A stretch of DNA of 64,000 bases. Origin: Bryobacteraceae bacterium CoA2 C42. Lineage in GTDB: Bacteria; Acidobacteriota; Terriglobia; Bryobacterales; Bryobacteraceae. Numbering within the stretch: position 1 is the first letter of the stretch; every line of letters begins with the position of its first letter. The position numbers and the translations under genes were made by a program. This document shows positions 43,137 through 51,336 of the stretch, one piece after another. The notes beneath the pieces are model-generated. The model saw nothing but the letters and a program-made list of their open reading frames with translations. It did no database searches and was not told where the DNA came from. Where the stretch lies: assembly GCA_019931245.1 (NCBI GenBank), contig JAINDL010000029.1, positions 1-64,000 on the forward strand, given 5' to 3'.

Positions 43137-44186
43137 ATGTCACAGATTAAAGGTCCCGCATTGTTCCTCGCGCAGTTCATGGGCGACGAGGCTCCTTTCA
43201 ATTCTCTTCCCGCCATCACGGAGTGGGCGAAGTCGCTCGGTTACCTCGGCGTGCAGCTCCCTTCGTGGGATAGCCGCATCATGAACCTCGAGAAGGCCGC
43301 GAAGTCCAAGACTTACTGCGATGATCTCAAGGGCCAGACCAACGGGCTGGTGATCACCGAACTGGCGTCGCACCTGCAGGGGCAGTTAGTGGCGAGTCAT
43401 CCGGCTTACGACGAACTTTTTGATGTCTTCGCGGCGTCCGAGGTGCAAGGCAACCCGGCGGCGCGGAGCGAGTGGGCCGTGAAGCAGTTGAAGCTGGTAA
43501 TCAAGGCTTCGGCGAACCTGGGCCTGAAGGTGACGCCGTCGTTCTCCGGCGCGCTGCTGTGGCCGACCATTTATCCGTGGCCGCAGCGTCCGGCGGGGCT
43601 CGTCGAAGAGGGCTTCAAGGAGCTGGCCAAGCGGTGGAAACCGATTCTGGACTTCGCCGACCAGCACGACGTGGATTTCGCCTACGAGCTGCACCCGGGC
43701 GAGGATCTGTTCGACGGCGCCACGTTTGAGCGCTTCCTCGAAGCCACGGGCAACCATCCGCGGGTCCATATCAACTATGACCCGTCGCACTTCGTGCTGC
43801 AGTGCATGGACTATGTCGGATTCATCGACGTTTATGCGAGCCGCATCAAGGCCTTCCATGTGAAGGACGCCGAGTTCCGGCCTTCGGCCAAGGCGGGCGT
43901 TTATGGGGGTTACTTGAACTGGCAGGAGCGGCCGGGGCGGTTCCGCAGCCTGGGCGACGGGCAGGTGGACTTCAAGCAGGTGTTTTCGCGGCTGACGGCG
44001 GCGGGCTATGCAAGCTGGGCCGTGCTCGAATGGGAGTGCTGCTTTAAAGACAGCGCGCAGGGGGCGGCGGAGGGGGCTCCGTTTATCGCCTCGCACCTGA
44101 TTGATGTCCCGAAGAAGGCGTTTGACGATTTCGCGGGCGCTTCGAGCGATGCCAAGCGGAACCGGCGCATTCTGGGACTGAAATAA
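43137..44186 (+). CDS. Sugar phosphate isomerase/epimerase (TIM barrel)
   Basis: A 349-residue xylose-isomerase-like TIM barrel. Visible are GYLGVQLPSWDSRIMNLEKA near the start, ELASHLQGQLVASHPAYDEL (metal histidine region), FAYELHPGEDLFDG (Glu, His), VHINYDPSHFVLQ (Asp), IKAFHVKDAEF (His-x-Lys-Asp) and a closing WAVLEWECCF (Glu). Cytoplasmic. AGGGT precedes the ATG. Codons are C-ending. The sequence is only distantly similar to the TIM barrel at 40679. Substrate unknown. Confidence 0.92.
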   Translation: MSQIKGPALFLAQFMGDEAPFNSLPAITEWAKSLGYLGVQLPSWDSRIMNLEKAAKSKTYCDDLKGQTNGLVITELASHLQGQLVASHPAYDELFDVFAASEVQGNPAARSEWAVKQLKLVIKASANLGLKVTPSFSGALLWPTIYPWPQRPAGLVEEGFKELAKRWKPILDFADQHDVDFAYELHPGEDLFDGATFERFLEATGNHPRVHINYDPSHFVLQCMDYVGFIDVYASRIKAFHVKDAEFRPSAKAGVYGGYLNWQERPGRFRSLGDGQVDFKQVFSRLTAAGYASWAVLEWECCFKDSAQGAAEGAPFIASHLIDVPKKAFDDFAGASSDAKRNRRILGLK

Positions 44187-44187
44187 G

Positions 44188-45186
44188 CTAGCCGCCGATG
44201 GAGTACATCGGCCGCGGGGGCGCCACAAATTTTTGGGTGTTGATCTCGTGGCCGATCCACTTCCGCGCTACCGTCTCCCGGATGGTAGCGCGGATTGCGT
44301 CGTCGGAGGCGTTGCTGCGCAGGAGGCCTTTGACATCGGTCTCTTCGATGGCGAACAGGCAGTAGCGCAGCTTGCCGTCCGAGGTGAGGCGGATGCGGTT
44401 GCAGTTGAGGCAGAAGGGGTGGCTGACGGAGCTGATGAAGCCGATGCGGCCGATGCCGTCGGTGAAACGGAACTCGCTGGCGGGGGCGCGGGGGTCGCGA
44501 TCGGGAATCTCGGCGAGGGGGCCGATGCCGGCGGCGAGGAGGGCGAGCATGTCGTCCTGGAGGAGAACCTTCGACTTATCCCAGAGGCCTTGGGCGTCGA
44601 GGGGCATGAACTCGATGTAGCGGATTTCGATGCCTCGCTCGCGGCCGAATTGGGCCAAGGGTACGATGTCGGGTTCGACGAGGTTTTTGACGGCGACGGC
44701 GTTGATCTTGATGGGGCCGAAGCCGAGGGATTGGGCTTTGTCGAGGCCGGCGAGGACTTTGGGGAGGTCGTCGCGGCGGGTGATGTGGGCGAAGCGGGCG
44801 CGGTTGAGGGTGTCGAGGTGGACGTTGAGGCGGCGGAGGCCGGCGCGGTAGAGATCTTCGGCCTGGTCGGCGAGGAGGACGGCGTTGGTGGTGAGAGCGA
44901 TGTCCTCGACGCCGGGGATGGCGGTGAGCTTTTCGATGAGAACCGGAAGATCTTTGCGGACGAGGGGTTCGCCGCCGGTGATGCGGAGTTTGCGGACGCC
45001 GAGCGAGACGGCGACGCGGGCGAAGCGGGCGATTTCCTCAAACGAGAGGATCTCTTCGCGCGGCATGAACTTGACGCCGTCTTCGGGCATGCAGTAGAAG
45101 CAGCGGATGTTGCAGCGGTCGGTGACGCTGATGCGCAGGTTGTCGTGCAGGCGGGCGAAGGCGTCGATGAGGGGTGCTTCGGCCAT
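44188..45186 (-). CDS. moaA: GTP 3',8-cyclase MoaA
   Basis: A 332-residue radical-SAM enzyme that rearranges GTP in the first step of molybdopterin synthesis. The N-terminal cluster is CNIRCFYC (C25, C29, C32), LRITGGEPLVRKDL binds SAM, the GTP-binding second cluster is CLNCNRIRLTSDGKLRYC (C-x2-C-x13-C), and the C-terminus ends in the required Gly-Gly (MYSIGG). Its ATG directly abuts the nadA stop codon without intervening bases. Convergent with the TIM-barrel gene 1 bp away. Confidence 0.97.
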   Translation of the reverse strand: MAEAPLIDAFARLHDNLRISVTDRCNIRCFYCMPEDGVKFMPREEILSFEEIARFARVAVSLGVRKLRITGGEPLVRKDLPVLIEKLTAIPGVEDIALTTNAVLLADQAEDLYRAGLRRLNVHLDTLNRARFAHITRRDDLPKVLAGLDKAQSLGFGPIKINAVAVKNLVEPDIVPLAQFGRERGIEIRYIEFMPLDAQGLWDKSKVLLQDDMLALLAAGIGPLAEIPDRDPRAPASEFRFTDGIGRIGFISSVSHPFCLNCNRIRLTSDGKLRYCLFAIEETDVKGLLRSNASDDAIRATIRETVARKWIGHEINTQKFVAPPRPMYSIGG

Positions 45187-46119
45187 TTACTTCACGGCGA
45201 GCATGCGTTCGATGGGCAGGCGGGCGCGTTCCATGAGTTCGGGGGAGAGTTCGACGCGGGGGGCGAGGGAGGCGAGACAGTCATGAAGCTTTTCTAATGA
45301 ATTTTTCTTCATGTATGGACATTCGCTGCAGTTACAGTTTTCGTTGGTGACGAAGTAGAACTGTTTGTGGGGGGCGAATTTGCGGAGCGAGTGCTGGACG
45401 CCGCTTTCGGTCATGACGATGAAGGAGTTGCGCTCGCTTTCGATGCAGAACTTGATGAGGGCGGAGGTGGAGCCGATGAATTCGGCCTGGCTGAGGACGT
45501 TGGCGGGGCATTCGGGGTGGGCGACGACCATGGCTTCCGGATGGGCGGCGCGGGCTTCCATGACCTTACGAGCGGCGAAGGTGGTGTGGACGATGCAGGC
45601 GCCCTGCCAGATGCGCATATTTTCGCGGCCGGTCTGTTGTTTGACGTAGTTGCCGAGGTTACTGTCGGGGAGGAAGAGGATGGGTTGGTGGGCGGGGATG
45701 GAGTTGACGACCTTGACGGCGTTGGACGAGGTGCAGATGATGTCGCTTTCGGCCTTTACGTCGATGGAGGTGTTGATGTAGCTGACGACGACGTGGTCCG
45801 GGTACTTGCGTTTGAAGGCGCGGAGCATGTCGACCGGGCAGCTGTCGACGAGCGAGCAGCCGGCTTCGCGGTCCGGGACGACGACGGTGCGGGTGGGGTT
45901 GAGGGCCTTGGCGGTTTCGGCCATGAACCAGACGCCGCAGAAGGCGATGACTTCGCAGTCGAGTTCCCGGGCCTTGCGGGCGAGTTCGAGGCTGTCGCCG
46001 ATGACGTCGGCGAGTTCCTGGATCTCGGATTCCTGGTAGTGGTGGGCGAGGATGACCGCGTTGCGTTGGCGCTTCAGCGCGAGGATCTCGTCGGCGATGC
46101 CGGCACTGACTGGAGTCAT
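45187..46119 (-). CDS. nadA: Quinolinate synthase NadA
   Basis: A 310-residue 4Fe-4S enzyme condensing iminoaspartate with dihydroxyacetone phosphate to quinolinate. Family features are VILAHHYQESEIQELADVIG with His residues, the cluster cysteines in VIAFCGVWFMAE, AHPECPANVLSQA and NCNCSECPYMKKN, and the internal VSYINTSIDVKAESDIICTS and MRIWQGACIVH. It is the partner of nadB at 33277 but at a separate locus, here with moaA, also an iron-sulfur enzyme. Divergent from the TIGR03437 protein; the 65-bp gap contains an AT-rich CTATATAGTAT stretch. Confidence 0.97.
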   Translation of the reverse strand: MTPVSAGIADEILALKRQRNAVILAHHYQESEIQELADVIGDSLELARKARELDCEVIAFCGVWFMAETAKALNPTRTVVVPDREAGCSLVDSCPVDMLRAFKRKYPDHVVVSYINTSIDVKAESDIICTSSNAVKVVNSIPAHQPILFLPDSNLGNYVKQQTGRENMRIWQGACIVHTTFAARKVMEARAAHPEAMVVAHPECPANVLSQAEFIGSTSALIKFCIESERNSFIVMTESGVQHSLRKFAPHKQFYFVTNENCNCSECPYMKKNSLEKLHDCLASLAPRVELSPELMERARLPIERMLAVK

Positions 46120-46184
46120 AGAAATTAGAGAAACGCGGTAGGAAGCCCGCCTCTCTATATAGTATCCTGCCGGGGGAGCACAGA

Positions 46185-48299
46185 ATGGATTTGCGGCTAT
46201 GGGGTTTGCTGATGGTGACGGCGGCGGGGGCTTGGGCCCAGGCGGCGGGGGTGAACTGCCGGGCGGCGGCGGTGCCGGCGATTGTGCGGGTGGAGGGGTT
46301 GAGCGAGCGGGTGGGCGATATGGTGCTGAACTGCACGGGCGGGGCGCCGGGGGCGACGCTGCGGGGCGAGTTGACGCTGATCTCGTTTGATGGGCCGGTG
46401 ACGAACCGGCTGCTGGCGAACAGCGCGCTGGATATTGTGGTGACGGCGAACAACGGGTCCGGGGAGGCGATTGTGAATACGACGGCGCAGGCGGTGGCGG
46501 CCAACCAGGTGACGCTGGGGGGCTTGCAGGTGGTGCTGTCGGCGACCGGGACGGTGGCGCTGCGGATTACGAACGTGCGGATTGCGCCGCCGAGCGCGAC
46601 TGAGCAGGCGGTGCGGGTGGCGCTGGCGTCGGTGGCGGCGGGGCCGATCCGGACGGATGCGGCGCCGTTTACGGTGGGGATTACGCAGCGGGGGCTGTTG
46701 GCGACGTATGCGACGACGTTTTTGTGCACGCAGTCGCGGCTGCCGGAGGTGGTGAACTTTGGGGAGTTTGTGCGGCGCGGGGTGCGGTTTGCTTCGGTGC
46801 GGTTGACGGAGGGGTTTGCGAGCGCGTTTGAGCGGCGGGGTCCGCAGACGGACGCGGGGACGCGGCTGCTGGTCCGTTACTCCGGGTTTCCGGCGGGGGC
46901 GCGGCTGTTTACGCCGGCGGTGGTGGTAGGTTCGAACGGGGCGACGCCGACCTCGGCCGGGGATTTGGGGCTGCCGGTGAGCGGGGGCCGTTATTTTTCG
47001 GGGCTGGGCGGGCAACTGCTGCTGGCGCGGGTGGGGGGCGCCGATCTGGCGGGGTCGGGGGGAACGCCGCTGTTTACGCCGAGCGGCGGGGTGGGGATAA
47101 CGGAGTTTGATCTTGTGGCGGAGGTGCCGCTGGTCAACGGAGCGGGGGCGGCGGTGTTTGAGGTGATGGACAGCGCGGCGAATCTGCGCGAGTCGGCGCA
47201 GGTGCCGACGTTTTTGATTCTGGAGCAGCGGCCGGAGGGGGGTTCGGCGCGGGCGGGCGTGGCCTTACACCTGGGGCCGCTGTCGAACGCGGCGGCGCCG
47301 AGCGTGATTGCTCCGGTGCCGCGGTTTCAGGAGGTGGCGCCGCCGGGCGACTGCACGGCGCTGGGGGACTGCGATGCGAACCTGTTTCCGCGGCTGGCGG
47401 TGGAGTCGGCCGAACTGACCTACGATGTGCTGATTGGTTCGAGCGGACAGACGCGGTACATCCGGGTGCTGAACCAGGGGGGTGGGGTGATGGCTTGGGC
47501 GGCATCGGTCGTGTATCGCCAGGGGAGCGGATGGCTTCGCCTGGACCCGGAGAGCGGGGTGAACAACGCGACGATACGGCTTGATGCGGTAGCGGACGCC
47601 GGCTTTACGCCAGGGACCTACGAAGCGGCGGTAGTGATCGACGCGGGTCCGCTGGCGGGCACCCGGCAGGCCACGGTCCGGATGGTGGCGCGGGAGCGCA
47701 CCACCCCGCCGGCGCCGGCCCCGGTGGTGACGGGGGTGACGCACGGGGCGTTCCAGGATGGGCCGCTGGTGCCCGGGTCGCTGGGGACGGTTTTCGGGCA
47801 AAACCTGGCGGGCACGGCAGTCCGGGTGACCATGGACGGGCTGGAGGGGGGCATTCTCTATGGCGACAGCCGGCAGATCAACTTTCAGCTACCGCCCGGG
47901 TTAGCGGGGCGGGCGAGCGCGCAGTTGATTGTGACAGTCGATAGTCTGCAGTCGACGCCGCGGGCGGTGGCGCTGGCGACATCGAACCCCGGGGTGTTTC
48001 CGGGCGCGATTTTGAATCAGGACAACTCCGGGAATGCACCGGACAACCCTGCGGAAGCGGGCAGCGTGGTGCAGGTATTCCTGACGGGATTAACCGAGAC
48101 GGGCGCGACGATGCGGGTGCACGACCGGGCATTTACCGAGGCACTATACGCAGGCCCGGCGCCGGGGTTGATCGGGGTGCAGCAGGTGAATGGGCGGATT
48201 CCACCGGACCTGCATACGATCACGAGCGACCTCGTCATCTGTGCGAGGGCGAACTGCAGCGCTCCGCGGCGGATTTCCGTGCGTCAGAGCAGTCGCTAG
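46185..48299 (+). CDS. Secreted protein with BACON-like and TIGR03437-like C-terminal domains
   Basis: A 704-residue secreted protein. A signal peptide (MDLRLWGLLMVTAAGAWAQA) is followed by about 390 residues of beta-rich, valine/alanine-rich sequence without recognised domains and with a cysteine pair (VNCRAAA, VLNCTGG). A BACON-like beta sandwich follows (about 405-490; IGSSGQTRYIRVLNQGGGVM), then a TIGR03437-like domain (about 505-695; GTVFGQNLAG, YGDSRQINFQLP, NPGVFPGAIL, AEAGSVVQVFLTGLTETG) typical of Solibacter-type acidobacteria. GGGGGAG precedes the ATG. Function unknown; adhesion or extracellular binding is a guess. Confidence 0.88.
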   Translation: MDLRLWGLLMVTAAGAWAQAAGVNCRAAAVPAIVRVEGLSERVGDMVLNCTGGAPGATLRGELTLISFDGPVTNRLLANSALDIVVTANNGSGEAIVNTTAQAVAANQVTLGGLQVVLSATGTVALRITNVRIAPPSATEQAVRVALASVAAGPIRTDAAPFTVGITQRGLLATYATTFLCTQSRLPEVVNFGEFVRRGVRFASVRLTEGFASAFERRGPQTDAGTRLLVRYSGFPAGARLFTPAVVVGSNGATPTSAGDLGLPVSGGRYFSGLGGQLLLARVGGADLAGSGGTPLFTPSGGVGITEFDLVAEVPLVNGAGAAVFEVMDSAANLRESAQVPTFLILEQRPEGGSARAGVALHLGPLSNAAAPSVIAPVPRFQEVAPPGDCTALGDCDANLFPRLAVESAELTYDVLIGSSGQTRYIRVLNQGGGVMAWAASVVYRQGSGWLRLDPESGVNNATIRLDAVADAGFTPGTYEAAVVIDAGPLAGTRQATVRMVARERTTPPAPAPVVTGVTHGAFQDGPLVPGSLGTVFGQNLAGTAVRVTMDGLEGGILYGDSRQINFQLPPGLAGRASAQLIVTVDSLQSTPRAVALATSNPGVFPGAILNQDNSGNAPDNPAEAGSVVQVFLTGLTETGATMRVHDRAFTEALYAGPAPGLIGVQQVNGRIPPDLHTITSDLVICARANCSAPRRISVRQSSR

Positions 48300-48325
48300 T
48301 TCACCGGTAAGCCGAAGCTGGGGTG

Positions 48326-48850
48326 CTATGGTCCTGCTCGCTGGACCAGGCGAGGGCCGGAAACGAACGGGGGCTCCGGAGCGGGGAGGATACTGTCCGA
48401 GAGGGGTGGGGCGGCGCCTTGTTCGGCATTGAAGACCGACAGTGCCTTGGCCAGACGGCCCAGATCGCCATGTTCGTCCACCATCATTTCGTGCTCTACC
48501 CAATTCGACAGGGGAATATTGCGGAAGAAGAGCCGCTCCTGCAGGACCATCGTGCGCTTGGCGGCCCTAGGGGACTTGGATTCGCGGACGTAGTGGCGCT
48601 CCTCTACTCGGATATCGGCCAGGAAGCTGTCGAGCGAGCGGCGCTTGACCTCTTCTTCAGCCGCGCGGACTTTGTCCTCGAGGCCCTGCTGCTGCGCGTG
48701 GAGCTGGGCTTGCAGCTTGGCGATGGACTCACGTTCCAGTGAGACCGCCACTTCGAGGCGGGCCTGCATCACAAAGTAGGAGAGGAGCGACGAACCGGCC
48801 GCGATGAACAAAGGCAGCAAAATCCAGAGGAGACCGTCAACTGGCATCAT
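48326..48850 (-). CDS. Membrane-anchored coiled-coil hypothetical protein
   Basis: A 174-residue protein: a short N-terminus, one transmembrane segment (GLLWILLPLFIAAGSSLLSYFV), a coiled coil of about 55 residues (ARLEVAVSLERESIAKLQAQ, then LHAQQQGLEDKVRAAEEEVK), a small basic/polar region (FLADIRVEERHYVRESKSPR) and a proline-rich tail. Topology resembles small division or envelope-organising coiled-coil proteins, but I recognise no family. Two adjacent ATG codons begin it (48850 chosen). Confidence 0.75.
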   Translation of the reverse strand: MMPVDGLLWILLPLFIAAGSSLLSYFVMQARLEVAVSLERESIAKLQAQLHAQQQGLEDKVRAAEEEVKRRSLDSFLADIRVEERHYVRESKSPRAAKRTMVLQERLFFRNIPLSNWVEHEMMVDEHGDLGRLAKALSVFNAEQGAAPPLSDSILPAPEPPFVSGPRLVQRAGP

Positions 48851-48989
48851 GCTGGAGTGATCGGCAGAACGATCGAAAAACTTGCCAACTGGCCATCAAT
48901 TTTAGTTTCACCTTGGAAACACCCTAGAAGGACCGGTTATTTGGCAGCGTCTGCCGTACCGCATTGCCCAAACATCCGACCACCGCCCA

Positions 48990-49039
48990 CTCGCTTGCCG
49001 GTTCTGACTGCCGAGAGTCAGCACCGGAGCGCAAGCGAG
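48990..49039. other. Long nested stem-loop in a 257-bp gene-free gap
   Basis: In the gap 48851-49107 the only structure I see is this hairpin. CTCGCTTGC (48990-48998) pairs with GCAAGCGAG (49031-49039), CGGT (48999-49002) with ACCG (49023-49026), and CTGACT (49004-49009) with AGTCAG (49016-49021), leaving a 6-base loop and a 4-base bulge. It lies 3' of the receptor gene and 5' of the coiled-coil gene on the minus strand, with no T-tract on either side. It may be a processing or stability element, or a repeat remnant. The rest of the gap shows nothing. Confidence 0.6.
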
Positions 49040-49107
49040 CCCCGGGTGGGGCTGCGCGGAAGCGTGAGAGCGAATGGAGGACGGTTCCAGGCTGCCGACG
49101 GCAGGGG

Positions 49108-51336
49108 TTAGAATTGCACGATCAGGCCGAGGCTATATCCGCGTCCAATCTGATTCAGCGATGTTTCGCTGAGTACGCGGCCGGTACGCGGATCAAACGA
49201 TTCCAGGCCCACAAAACCGCGGTTTCCCCGATTGAGCAGGTTGATTCCTTCGAGAATCACGGTCCAGCGCGTTGGCCCGAGATGGATACTTTTGTTCAGC
49301 CTAAGGTCGAACCGGCTGTAAGGCGGCAAGCGGAGTTGATTTCGGTCGCTGGCGAGGAAAAGCGTGCCGTCGACCTTGCGGAAGAAGCCGGCTTCCGGTT
49401 GCCCGCTGCCGTAACGCCACAGGCTGCTTAAGCTCCAACTTTGCGAAAGGCGGTAGAGCCCGAAGGCGGTGGCGGTGTGACGTTGGTCGAAGTCGGTGGG
49501 AAAGCTTAAGCCCGTTGTATTCTCCCGCAGGCGAGTCTGCAGCCAGCCATAAGAGAGCCAGCCGGAGAAGCGATTGCCGCTCCGGCGCTGCAGCATGATT
49601 TCCAAACCGTTCGCGTGGCCGTTGACTGCGTTGAGCGGCAGGCCGGCAAGGGAGACGACGCGATTGTTAATCAGCCGGGGTTCGTCCAACGCAAAAATCT
49701 GCCGGCGGTCTTCGCGCCGGAAAAGTTCCAGCGTGAGTCGTGCCTTCTCACCTACGGGATAATCGAGGCCGAGCGTGAAATGATCGGAGCGTTCGGCTAC
49801 GAGCGCAGGATTGCCGTCGCGGCTCAAGAGTTGCGCGAGCGGGGCGAATTGGTAGTGGCGTCCGAAGCCCGCGCGGAGGGCACCACCGAAGCGACCCGGT
49901 TTCCAAACAAGACCCGCGCGGGGAGAAACCAGGGTTTGCCGGGTGTAGCGGTCGTTTTCGAGGCGGGCACCGGCCGTCAGGCTCACATTCTCGCGGAGCG
50001 CAAGGGTGTCCTGCACATAGAAGCTCCGTTGCGTTGTCGAACCGCGGAAGCGATCGGCGAGAATCGGTTGGCGTACGGAAGGCAGATAGAACTGCGCTTC
50101 GCCCTCGGTAGCCACGGAACGGAGATAGGTGCCCGCCTCTACGCGGTGGCCAGCGGACTGCACCAACCAGTCGTGCCGGCCACCGAATTGGGTTTGTGGT
50201 TGGCGGGCCAGAAGGATCGCCTCCGCGTTGCGGGCACGGAGGCCGGCTTGCAGGGCAAAGACCTTGGTCTGGGCGATGGCGCGCGGCGAAAGCGTCCAAT
50301 CCCAACTGAGAACGGCCATGCCGTTGACCGAGTCCTGCTTCGTGGCGGTATTGAGGCCGAAGCGCTGGGTGCTCTGGCGATCATCGATGCGGAACCGTCC
50401 GCCTACGGCGGAGAAGCCGAGGCGATGGTGTGAGCTGGCGTCGAGGAGCAGCTTCACCTGGCCGTCGTCGAAAACGGTGCCGCCATCGCCTTCTTTAGCT
50501 GAAAGGCGGCGGACGTAGTCGAGCGCGCTGGAACGGTAGCCGACCAGGAAGGAACCGCGGCGGGTGAAGGGGCCATCGACCACGAGGGAGGTGCCGAGTT
50601 GCAAGCCGGTGCTGATGCGGGTGTCGATCTTCTGACGGTTGCCTTCGCGGGAGACGAGGTTGACCACGCCGCCGGTGACGAAGCCGTGCCGGGCGGGGAA
50701 AGCGGCGGGCAGGACGCTGATCTCCGCGATGCGGTCAGTAGGGATAATGGAGAATGAGCCGCGGTCGCGATCGTTGCCCACCGAGTCGCCGGAGATCAGG
50801 TGCTGAAAGCCGTCGATATAGATGCCGTCAAGCATGATGCCGGTGCGTTGGAAGCTGGCGCCGCGAATGGAGATTTCGCCCCGGAAGTCATCGGCCACGG
50901 TGACGCCGGGCAGTGCCTGCACGGAGCGCAGCGGATCGGCAATGAGGTTGGTGCCGAGCGCCTGCACTTCGGTCTTGTGGAGCGTGTACTCCGACGGGGC
51001 GGACTTGCCTTCGAGTCCGTCGAAAACACCGGCGGTGACGTTGACGACAGAACTGATGGTGCCGGCGTCGGGCTGCAGGAAGATCTCGACGTCCGTACCT
51101 CCCTCGGCAACTTCGATGGTCTTCTTGAGCAGGGCGTAGCTGGGCAGGGAGATACGCAAGCTGAGTTCGCCGGGCGTGGCGCCCGGGATGACAAAGTGGC
51201 CTTGGGCATCAGTGGAGGCCGTACCAGCCGGGGAAGCCACTCTGACGGCCGAGAGGGGCTCCTTGGTGCGGGCGTCCACCACGCGCCCGCGCACGTCTAT
51301 CGACAGGAGCAGGAGCATTAGCGTACCCAAAGCCAT
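49108..51336 (-). CDS. TonB-dependent receptor
   Basis: A 742-residue outer-membrane receptor. The start MALGTLMLLLLSIDVRG gives a short hydrophobic signal; there follow a carboxypeptidase-regulatory-like domain (about 15-90; GELSLRISLPSYALLKKTIE), a plug (about 110-235; DDFRGEISIRGASFQRTGIM, VTGGVVNLVSREG) and a barrel ending in YSLGLIVQF with terminal phenylalanine. The start lies inside the end of the beta-lactamase-type gene (19-bp overlap), so the receptor is translated with that secreted enzyme. Codons use more CGC/GCC and less CGG/GGG than the genes before 48 kb, hinting at a different origin. Confidence 0.93.
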   Translation of the reverse strand: MALGTLMLLLLSIDVRGRVVDARTKEPLSAVRVASPAGTASTDAQGHFVIPGATPGELSLRISLPSYALLKKTIEVAEGGTDVEIFLQPDAGTISSVVNVTAGVFDGLEGKSAPSEYTLHKTEVQALGTNLIADPLRSVQALPGVTVADDFRGEISIRGASFQRTGIMLDGIYIDGFQHLISGDSVGNDRDRGSFSIIPTDRIAEISVLPAAFPARHGFVTGGVVNLVSREGNRQKIDTRISTGLQLGTSLVVDGPFTRRGSFLVGYRSSALDYVRRLSAKEGDGGTVFDDGQVKLLLDASSHHRLGFSAVGGRFRIDDRQSTQRFGLNTATKQDSVNGMAVLSWDWTLSPRAIAQTKVFALQAGLRARNAEAILLARQPQTQFGGRHDWLVQSAGHRVEAGTYLRSVATEGEAQFYLPSVRQPILADRFRGSTTQRSFYVQDTLALRENVSLTAGARLENDRYTRQTLVSPRAGLVWKPGRFGGALRAGFGRHYQFAPLAQLLSRDGNPALVAERSDHFTLGLDYPVGEKARLTLELFRREDRRQIFALDEPRLINNRVVSLAGLPLNAVNGHANGLEIMLQRRSGNRFSGWLSYGWLQTRLRENTTGLSFPTDFDQRHTATAFGLYRLSQSWSLSSLWRYGSGQPEAGFFRKVDGTLFLASDRNQLRLPPYSRFDLRLNKSIHLGPTRWTVILEGINLLNRGNRGFVGLESFDPRTGRVLSETSLNQIGRGYSLGLIVQF

